A stretch of DNA of 17,797 bases from contig JBBKWB010000073.1 of assembly GCA_037968755.1 (NCBI GenBank), positions 1 through 17,797 of the forward strand, read 5' to 3'. Shown here one piece after another: positions 12,096-17,797 of the stretch. The position numbers were made by a program, and so were the translations under genes. Position 1 is the first letter of the stretch. Every line of letters begins with the position of its first letter. The notes beneath the pieces were generated by a model. It was not told the origin of the DNA. It searched no databases and saw only the letters and a program-made list of their open reading frames with translations. The DNA is from Woeseia sp037968755. GTDB lineage: Bacteria > Pseudomonadota > Gammaproteobacteria > Steroidobacterales > Woeseiaceae.

Positions 12096-13433
12096 ATGCA
12101 CAGGGCTCGCACTTATTTCGCCGGACTGTTCGCCACACTGCTGCTGCTGCTCGCTGCGGGCGCTGCCGCTGCTGCGACCACAGTCGAAAATATGCGTGTC
12201 TGGACGGAGAACGGGCGCACGCGGGTTGTGCTTGATCTGAGCTCACCGGCGCAACACAACATCTTCACCTTACGCGGTCCTGATCGCCTGGTTGTGGACC
12301 TTAAGAACAGCCGTTTATCGAAATCATTGCAGGGACCGCCTGCAGCGAGTGGCGCAGTGCGATCTATTCGTAGCGCTGTTCGTGCAAACGGACAGCTGCG
12401 AGTTGTGCTCGATCTGAATGAAGCAGTTCGCTCGCGCAGTTTCACCGCAGGACCGAATGGCAAGTATGGCGACCGCCTGGTCATCGACTTGCAGGGACGC
12501 GGGCCGCTGCAAGCGGTGAAGAGTGCGTCCGATGTGTATCAGAATGGTCGCGACATCGTTATCACAATTGATCCCGGGCACGGCGGCCATGATCCGGGCG
12601 CGATCGGTCGCGGTAGAACCCGTGAGAAGAACGTTGCGCTATCAGTCAGCAAGCGCCTCGCCGATCGCATTAACGCCCAGCCAGGCATGCGCGCAATTTT
12701 GACCCGCAATACTGATGTGTACATAGATCACCGCGAGCGCATGGAAATCGCGCGCCGCAACAAGGCAGACTTATTTGTCTCCGTACACGCAGATGCTGTG
12801 GACGACCCGCGTCCTCAGGGCTCCTCTGTTTATGTTTTGTCGCTGAAAGGCGCGAGTGATGAAGCCGCGAAACGTCTCGCCGAACGCGAGAATGCATCCG
12901 CACTCGTTGGCGGTGTCTCGCTAGCCGGCAAAGACCAGGTGCTCGCGTCGGTGTTGCTGGACCTGTCGCAGAATGCGGCGTTGGGTGCCAGCCTCGACAT
13001 TGGCGACAAGGTGATTGGCGAGCTGGCGCGAATGGGCCCTGTGCATCGGCGCAAGGTTCAACAGGCCGGTCTGCTGGTGCTGAAGTCGCCGGACGTGCCA
13101 TCGATTCTTGTTGAAACAGCGTTTATTTCGAATCCGGGCGAAGAAAAGAAGCTACGTAGTGAGAGTCATCAACGTCGGCTCGCTGATGCGATTCTGACCG
13201 GGATCAGCACCTATTTTTATGCCAACCCACCGCCTGACACGCAGATTGCCCTGAATATCCGGAGCGCACCGCAACGGCAGCTGCAGTACGTTATCGTCCG
13301 CGGCGACACCCTTTCGCAGATTGCGCAACGCTACAACGTGAGCATGTCGTCGCTGCGTTCGACCAACAACCTTTCGGGCAATACGCTGAAAGTCGGTCAG
13401 AAATTGCGCATACCGGTACTCGCCGGCGGCTAG
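12096..13433 (+). CDS. amiB: N-acetylmuramoyl-L-alanine amidase, AmiB type
   Basis: A periplasmic zinc amidase that cleaves the stem peptide from MurNAc to split septal peptidoglycan during cell separation. The 445 residues run: a Sec signal peptide (1 to about 26, L-rich core then A-G-A-A-A-A-A; no twin-Arg), an AMIN domain (about 28-132) for septal targeting, an Amidase_3 domain (about 152-376) and a C-terminal LysM domain (about 398-441). Zinc ligands are H162 (I-D-P-G-H-G-G), E177 (R-E-K-N) and H231 (S-V-H-A-D-A), and the catalytic Glu is E340 (V-E-T-A-F-I-S-N). The long insert around 250-305 fits the autoinhibitory helix of EnvC/NlpD-controlled amidases. The LysM tail and position before mutL favour AmiB over AmiC. 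Start ATG 12096 has AGGA just upstream. Confidence 0.95.
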   Translation: MHRARTYFAGLFATLLLLLAAGAAAAATTVENMRVWTENGRTRVVLDLSSPAQHNIFTLRGPDRLVVDLKNSRLSKSLQGPPAASGAVRSIRSAVRANGQLRVVLDLNEAVRSRSFTAGPNGKYGDRLVIDLQGRGPLQAVKSASDVYQNGRDIVITIDPGHGGHDPGAIGRGRTREKNVALSVSKRLADRINAQPGMRAILTRNTDVYIDHRERMEIARRNKADLFVSVHADAVDDPRPQGSSVYVLSLKGASDEAAKRLAERENASALVGGVSLAGKDQVLASVLLDLSQNAALGASLDIGDKVIGELARMGPVHRRKVQQAGLLVLKSPDVPSILVETAFISNPGEEKKLRSESHQRRLADAILTGISTYFYANPPPDTQIALNIRSAPQRQLQYVIVRGDTLSQIAQRYNVSMSSLRSTNNLSGNTLKVGQKLRIPVLAGG

Positions 13434-13550
13434 CCCTTGCTGCACCCGCAGCAGCTGAACCTTAAAAACCCCTGCGCCTGGCGGGCAGCGCTATCCAAGA
13501 GCGGCCGCATTTGAAAGAATGCGCGATCTCTAACGCTCCTGCAGATCCGC

Positions 13551-15338
13551 ATGCCGATTCGACAACTTCCCGGTCACCTTATCAATCAGATCGCCGCTGG
13601 CGAGGTCGTTGAGCGGCCAGCGTCAGTTGCCAAGGAGCTGATCGAGAACAGCCTCGATGCCGGGGCGCAAAGTATTGTTGTCGACATCATGGCGGGTGGC
13701 GCGAAACTGCTGCGAGTGCGCGATGATGGCTGTGGCATTGCCAAAGACGAATTGCAACTCGCGTTGTCACGGCATGCAACGAGCAAAATAAGCAGTCTCG
13801 AAGATCTTGAAGCCGTTGCATCGCTCGGGTTTCGCGGCGAGGCGTTGCCGAGTATCGGTTCGGTCGCCCGCTTGACGCTGACATCGCGAACGGCCGAGAA
13901 CGATACCGCCTGGAGCATCAATGCTGACAATGGAAAGTTGTCGGAGCCGAAGCCGGCAGCGCACCCGCTCGGTACCACCATTGAAGTAGAAGACCTGTTC
14001 TACAACACGCCGGCACGACGCAAATTCCTGCGCACGGAAAGAACCGAGTTCGGGCACATCGACAAGTGGATCCGACGACTCGCACTTGCGCGGCCTGATG
14101 TTGCATTCAGCGTCAGCCACAACCGGCGCAACGTGCTGAACCTGCCCGCCGCGCGCGACAAGGAATCGGAGTTGAAGCGAATCGGTACCTTGCTGGGCGA
14201 AAGTTTTTCCTCACAGGCCATTTACCTGGACCGCGTTGCTGACGATATCGCCGTGCGTGGCTGGCTAGGCTTGCCCACGTTTAATCGCAGCCAGCCCGAT
14301 CTGCAGTTCTGGTTTATCAACGGCCGCAGCATTGCTGACAGGACGTTAAGCCACGCGGCGCGGCATGCATACCGTGATGTCCTGTTTCACGGCCGATACC
14401 CGGCTTACGTAATGTATCTCAGCATGGACCCAGCCAGCATTGATGCCAATGCGCACCCGGCAAAGCACGAGGTGCGTTTACGCGACAGTCGACGCGTGCA
14501 CGGAATCGTGGCGCAGTCTATCGAGCGAGCGCTGGCCGATACCCGCCCGGGTGGTCACGAACAAAGCCCGGCTCGCGTTGCGGCGCCAGTGCAAAGTGGC
14601 TTTCAGCAGCAGCCCATGCCGATTGCGTCGCATCATGGACGCCATGCGGTAGCCGATGCGCTCAGCGCGTATCGGCAGCTATCAAACGATTCGCAGCCAC
14701 ACGCACCGATACGCTCGGGCCAGCAAGCGGGCGCTGCAGCGAGTGATCACGACACACCGCCGATGGGGTATGCCGTGGCACAGCTCGCCGGCATATACAT
14801 ACTCGCCGAGAACACTAACGGCCTGGTAGTTGTGGACATGCATGCCGCGCACGAACGCATTCTGTACGAGCGACTGAAGAAAGATTTTGAGCAACGCGCA
14901 TTGGTGCGCCAGCCGCTGCTGGTGCCGACGAATGTGGCCGTCTCGGAACGCGAAGCCAGCCTGGCTGAGGACAACGCAGACGTATTCGAAAACCTTGGCC
15001 TCGTTGTCAATCGGGCGGGGCCGACCAGTCTTGTGATTCGCGAAGTGCCCGCGTTGCTACGTCACGCGGATGCGGAAGCCATGGTGCGTGACATCATCTC
15101 CGATCTGGCTGATGCGGGAAGCAGTAATCGTGCTGCTGACATTAGCGACGAGATCCTGGCGACGATGGCGTGCCACCATTCAGTACGGGCAAACCGTTCG
15201 CTTACAATCGCAGAAATGAATGCTTTGTTACGTGAGATGGAAACGACTGAGCGCGCTGATCAATGTAACCACGGTCGCCCGACCTGGACCGCGATGAGTT
15301 TGCAGGAGCTTGACCGGCTATTTCTTCGCGGTCAGTAG
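13551..15338 (+). CDS. mutL: DNA mismatch repair protein MutL (endonuclease-type)
   Basis: MutL couples MutS mismatch recognition to strand removal. The 595-residue protein has the GHKL ATPase region: I-A-A-G-E-V-V-E-R-P (14-23), E32-N33-S-L-D-A-G, D-D-G-C-G-I (58-63), H-A-T-S-K-I (75-80) and G-F-R-G-E-A-L (93-99). A low-complexity linker spans about 330-402, followed by the dimerisation domain. The C-terminal domain carries D429-M-H431-A-A-H-E435-R-I-L-Y-E440, which fits the metal-dependent nicking motif D-x-H-A-x2-E-x4-E, with A-C-H-H-S-V-R-A-N (540-548) and C-N-H-G-R-P (572-577). E. coli MutL lacks this motif; Pseudomonas has it. The organism probably nicks with MutL rather than MutH. It lies 117 bp after amiB and 3 bp before miaA. 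Confidence 0.96.
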   Translation: MPIRQLPGHLINQIAAGEVVERPASVAKELIENSLDAGAQSIVVDIMAGGAKLLRVRDDGCGIAKDELQLALSRHATSKISSLEDLEAVASLGFRGEALPSIGSVARLTLTSRTAENDTAWSINADNGKLSEPKPAAHPLGTTIEVEDLFYNTPARRKFLRTERTEFGHIDKWIRRLALARPDVAFSVSHNRRNVLNLPAARDKESELKRIGTLLGESFSSQAIYLDRVADDIAVRGWLGLPTFNRSQPDLQFWFINGRSIADRTLSHAARHAYRDVLFHGRYPAYVMYLSMDPASIDANAHPAKHEVRLRDSRRVHGIVAQSIERALADTRPGGHEQSPARVAAPVQSGFQQQPMPIASHHGRHAVADALSAYRQLSNDSQPHAPIRSGQQAGAAASDHDTPPMGYAVAQLAGIYILAENTNGLVVVDMHAAHERILYERLKKDFEQRALVRQPLLVPTNVAVSEREASLAEDNADVFENLGLVVNRAGPTSLVIREVPALLRHADAEAMVRDIISDLADAGSSNRAADISDEILATMACHHSVRANRSLTIAEMNALLREMETTERADQCNHGRPTWTAMSLQELDRLFLRGQ

Positions 15339-15341
15339 GCT

Positions 15342-16283
15342 ATGCATCAACCACCGGTTCTTTGCCTGATGGGACCCACTGCCTCGGGCAAGACCGCTAT
15401 TGCGATGCGCCTGGCCGACGAGTTCCCGGTGGATGTAGTGAGCGTGGACTCTGCGCTGGTGTATCGCGGCATGGATATCGGTACTGCCAAACCTGATGCA
15501 GAAATGCTGGCACGTGTGCCGCATCGGCTCATCGATATTTGTGAGCCGGAAGATGCGTACTCGGCCGGCAGCTTTGTACGCGATGCAACCGCAGCCATTG
15601 ATGAAATTCATGCAGCCGGACGCGTGCCGCTGCTGGCTGGCGGCACCATGCTGTATTTTCGCGCATTGACTGAAGGAATTGCCGAGTTGCCGGATGCTGA
15701 TGAGGCGCTGCGTGCTGAGTTGGATCGCGAAGCACAGGAAATTGGCTGGCCTGCGTTGCACAGGCAACTCGCTGAGGTCGATCCCGCGGCTGCGGCACGC
15801 ATCGAAGAAAATGACAGCCAACGTATCCAGCGCGCTCTCGAAGTCTTTCGTTTGAGCGGCAAGCCACTGAGTTTTTTGCAACAACAGACCAAACGGCCGA
15901 CAGCATTCCACTTTGTGCGGCTCGCGCTGTTGCCCTCAGATCGGGCCGTCCTGCACCAGCGGATCGAGCAGCGATTAGCGCAAATGATGGAGGCGGGCTT
16001 CCTTGAGGAAGTTCGGGCGCTCTACGCGCGCCCGGGACTCAGTGCGGACAGTTCGTCTATGCGTTCCGTTGGCTATCGGCAACTTTGGGCGCATTTGCAG
16101 GGAGAAACGGACCTGCAGACCGCTGTACAGCGTGCGCTCTTCGCAACCCGCCAGCTTGCGAAGCGGCAATTCACCTGGTTACGAGCGGAACCATCGGAGA
16201 ATTGCGTCGATCCTCTTGAAGCAGACGCTATGAATGCCATATTGTCGCTGTTGCGCGAGAAACTGGGCGAAAGAATCGCCTAA
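15342..16283 (+). CDS. miaA: tRNA dimethylallyltransferase
   Basis: MiaA transfers dimethylallyl from DMAPP to A37 of tRNAs reading UNN codons, the first step to ms2i6A. The 313-residue protein shows the P-loop G11-P-T-A-S-G-K-T18, D-S-A-L-V-Y-R-G-M-D-I-G-T-A-K-P (36-51) with the catalytic Asp and Thr region, Y-S-A-G-S-F (73-78), L-A-G-G-T-M-L-Y-F-R-A-L (98-109), and the I-Q-R-A-L-E-V and R-Q-L-A-K-R-Q-F-T-W tRNA-contacting motifs. ATG 15342 lies 3 bp after the mutL stop, so the two are co-transcribed. In E. coli, hfq promoters lie within miaA; I could not identify one here with confidence. Confidence 0.96.
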   Translation: MHQPPVLCLMGPTASGKTAIAMRLADEFPVDVVSVDSALVYRGMDIGTAKPDAEMLARVPHRLIDICEPEDAYSAGSFVRDATAAIDEIHAAGRVPLLAGGTMLYFRALTEGIAELPDADEALRAELDREAQEIGWPALHRQLAEVDPAAAARIEENDSQRIQRALEVFRLSGKPLSFLQQQTKRPTAFHFVRLALLPSDRAVLHQRIEQRLAQMMEAGFLEEVRALYARPGLSADSSSMRSVGYRQLWAHLQGETDLQTAVQRALFATRQLAKRQFTWLRAEPSENCVDPLEADAMNAILSLLREKLGERIA

Positions 16284-16405
16284 ACCCAATTTGGGGCTAT
16301 GCTAGAATTTTCTTTCGCTATGGGTGTGCTGTAGCTTGGGCCACTGGCAGCAGCATTTGCGATGCGTGCGACAATGAAAGTTGAACAATAATAAGGAGAT
16401 CCGAC

Positions 16406-16654
16406 ATGGCCAAAGGGCAGTCGTTGCAGGATCCGTTTCTGAATATCTTGCGAAAAGAAAAAGTCCCGGTGTCTATTTACCTGGTGAATGGAATCAAGCT
16501 GCAGGGACAAGTGGATTCATTTGATCAATTCGTGGTGTTGCTGAAGAACAGTGTCAACCAGATGGTTTACAAACATGCGATCTCCACAATCGTGCCCTCA
16601 CGAAATGTTCGTCTGCCGTTACCGGACGACGACGGCGGAGACTCTGACGACTAG
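16406..16654 (+). CDS. hfq: RNA chaperone Hfq
   Basis: Hfq is the hexameric Sm-like protein that pairs small RNAs with mRNAs. The 82-residue product has Q8 and D9 and Y55-K56-H57-A (proximal U-binding face), Y25, G29 and K31 (distal A-binding face), and Sm1/Sm2 strands V-S-I-Y-L-V-N-G-I-K-L-Q-G and Q-M-V-Y-K-H-A-I-S-T-I-V-P-S. The rim patch reads R16-K17-E-K19 where E. coli has R-R-E-R. The C-terminal tail is short (about 15 residues) and ends in an acidic D-rich tip, which in E. coli acts as an RNA-mimicking autoinhibitor. AAGGAG (16393-16398) lies 7 bases before the ATG. It follows miaA by 122 bp and precedes hflX by 35 bp. Confidence 0.97.
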   Translation: MAKGQSLQDPFLNILRKEKVPVSIYLVNGIKLQGQVDSFDQFVVLLKNSVNQMVYKHAISTIVPSRNVRLPLPDDDGGDSDD

Positions 16655-16676
16655 ACTTATACGCGAGCAATCCAGC

Positions 16677-16683
16677 AAGGAGG
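16677..16683 (+). promoter_or_regulatory. Ribosome binding site deciding the hflX TTG start
   Basis: AAGGAGG is a near-perfect Shine-Dalgarno sequence placed six bases before TTG 16690. It is the strongest such site in the window and fixes the non-ATG start of hflX. Confidence 0.8.
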
Positions 16684-16689
16684 CCGTAC

Positions 16690-17797
16690 TTGTTTGAGCG
16701 GCCACAAAGCGGCGAACGCGCCGTCCTGCTGCACGCCTCAGTCGATGGGGCGCCGGACTTATCCGAACGAGAAGAATTTGCTGAACTCGCCCGCTCTGCC
16801 GGAGCGGAGCTGGTTGGCGAGCTTGTCAGTGCCCGGCGCATGCCGGATCCCCGCTATTTTATCGGCAAAGGCAAGCTTGCCGAGTTGGAAGGGCTGATCC
16901 GCGAGAGCGAGGCCGAACTCGTCATTTGTGGTGCGCCCTTGTCGCCGAGCCAGGAGCGAAACCTGGAGCGTGAGCTGAAGTGCCGGGTCCTCGATCGCGG
17001 TGGCCTGATCCTGGATATCTTTGCTCAGCGCGCGCGCAGCTTCGAGGGCAAACTGCAGGTCGAACTCGCCCAGCTGCGACACTTGTCCACCCGCCTGGTG
17101 CGCGGCTGGACTCACCTTGAGCGCCAGAAAGGCGGTATCGGCCTGCGTGGTCCGGGTGAAACCCAGCTGGAAACGGACCGTCGCTTGCTCGCCCACCGAA
17201 TTCGCCAGCTCAACAGTCGGTTGGAGCAGGTCGATAGCCGCCGTGCCATGAACAGGCAAAATCGGGTCAATGCCGAGATTCCGACGGTGGCGCTGGTGGG
17301 CTACACGAATGCGGGAAAATCGACCCTGTTCAATGCCTTGACTGACGCCGGCGTCTACGTGAAGGACCAGTTGTTCGCGACCCTCGATCCCACGATGCGG
17401 CGAATTGACCTTGGCGACGGGGCGGACGCCATCATTGCTGACACGGTTGGCTTCATTCGGGATTTGCCGCATGAGCTGGTTGCTGCATTTCGTTCAACCC
17501 TGCAGGAGGCTCGCGAAGCGGACCTTATTTTGCACCTGATTGATGCCAGTGACCCGCAACGCTGGCAGCGGGTGCGGCAAGTCAATGCAGTGCTAAAAGA
17601 GCTCGGTGCACAGGATGTCCCGCAAATTCGTGTCTATAACAAGATCGACAAGCTGGATCGGCGCCCTCGGGTCAACGCCAATCGCAAGGGCCAGGGCCGG
17701 GCAGTATGGCTTTCCGCCATTTCCGGCGAGGGAATCCCCTTGTTGCTCAACGCTATCGCAGATCGCCTGCGCCGCGAAAGGGTACACGGTATGATGC
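16690..17797 (+). CDS. hflX: Ribosome-associated GTPase HflX (3' partial)
   Basis: HflX is a GTPase that binds 50S subunits and splits stalled 70S ribosomes under stress. The start is TTG 16690, set by AAGGAGG six bases upstream. The 369 visible codons run off the window; E. coli HflX is about 426 residues, so roughly the last sixth is missing. The N-terminal HflX domain has R-Y-F-I-G-K-G-K and the L-D-R-G-G-L-I-L-D-I-F segment, then G-G-I-G-L-R-G-P-G-E-T-Q-L-E-T-D. The G domain shows G1 G-Y-T-N-A-G-K-S-T, switch I L-F-A-T-L-D-P-T, G3 D-T-V-G-F-I, G4 N-K-I-D and G5 L-S-A-I-S, all intact. The position after hfq is conserved. Confidence 0.96.
   Translation, partial: MFERPQSGERAVLLHASVDGAPDLSEREEFAELARSAGAELVGELVSARRMPDPRYFIGKGKLAELEGLIRESEAELVICGAPLSPSQERNLERELKCRVLDRGGLILDIFAQRARSFEGKLQVELAQLRHLSTRLVRGWTHLERQKGGIGLRGPGETQLETDRRLLAHRIRQLNSRLEQVDSRRAMNRQNRVNAEIPTVALVGYTNAGKSTLFNALTDAGVYVKDQLFATLDPTMRRIDLGDGADAIIADTVGFIRDLPHELVAAFRSTLQEAREADLILHLIDASDPQRWQRVRQVNAVLKELGAQDVPQIRVYNKIDKLDRRPRVNANRKGQGRAVWLSAISGEGIPLLLNAIADRLRRERVHGMM

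Noticed and set aside
16345..16370. Sigma-54-like promoter (TGGCA...TTTGC) upstream of hfq
   Set aside because: The spacing between the GG and GC elements is 11 bases rather than the required 10, so it is unlikely to be used.
16759..17472. Minus-strand open frame of 237 codons opposite hflX
   Set aside because: It is antisense to an intact GTPase domain, and no motif supports it.

Overview
The window is a piece of gammaproteobacterial chromosome. The evidence is gene order: queG divergent from nnr-tsaE-amiB-mutL-miaA-hfq-hflX is the classic gammaproteobacterial arrangement, and pcnB-folK-...-panC is a second one. Several traits point away from the enterics: a MutL with an endonuclease motif, a deoxynucleoside kinase gene where panB usually sits, and many TTG start codons. 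I cannot place it to genus. A deep-branching or marine gammaproteobacterium is my guess.

Layout. 1-745: the end of an ArsR-type regulator gene overlapping an SRPBCC/AHSA1-family gene, closed by a rho-independent terminator. 746-3027: an accessory-looking segment holding a two-gene unit, a divergent arginase-family enzyme plus a MarR regulator with a cysteine cluster. A perfect 15-bp palindrome overlaps the unit's predicted promoter. A 17-bp inverted repeat flanks the unit. To its right lie repeat debris and a perfect 30-bp-arm inverted repeat that copies the 3' end of the neighbouring tRNA gene. 3028-3171: tRNA-Glu(CTC) on the minus strand, whose -10 element overlaps that of the divergent pcnB. 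3184-6629: pcnB-folK-deoxynucleoside kinase-panC on the plus strand (RNA polyadenylation, folate, dNTP salvage, pantothenate). 6663-9831, minus strand: queG, a PPK2 polyphosphate kinase, and a cNMP-binding-like/GGDEF diguanylate cyclase. 9883-17797, plus strand: nnr, tsaE, amiB, mutL, miaA, hfq and the start of hflX, covering metabolite repair, tRNA modification (t6A, i6A; queuosine from queG), cell separation, mismatch repair and RNA regulation.

Most genes are ordinary core genes. The parts worth a second look are: (a) the 0.94-2.66 kb cassette, whose ureohydrolase lacks two key active-site residues (both read Cys) and lies behind a MarR-type operator; (b) the inverted tRNA-Glu 3'-end duplication; (c) PanC with several altered ligand-contact motifs in a cluster without panB; (d) two divergent promoter regions whose opposed -10 elements overlap; (e) a 40-codon ORF bridging nnr and tsaE with overlapping stop/start codons. 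I see no CRISPR array, rRNA, phage genes or intact insertion sequence.
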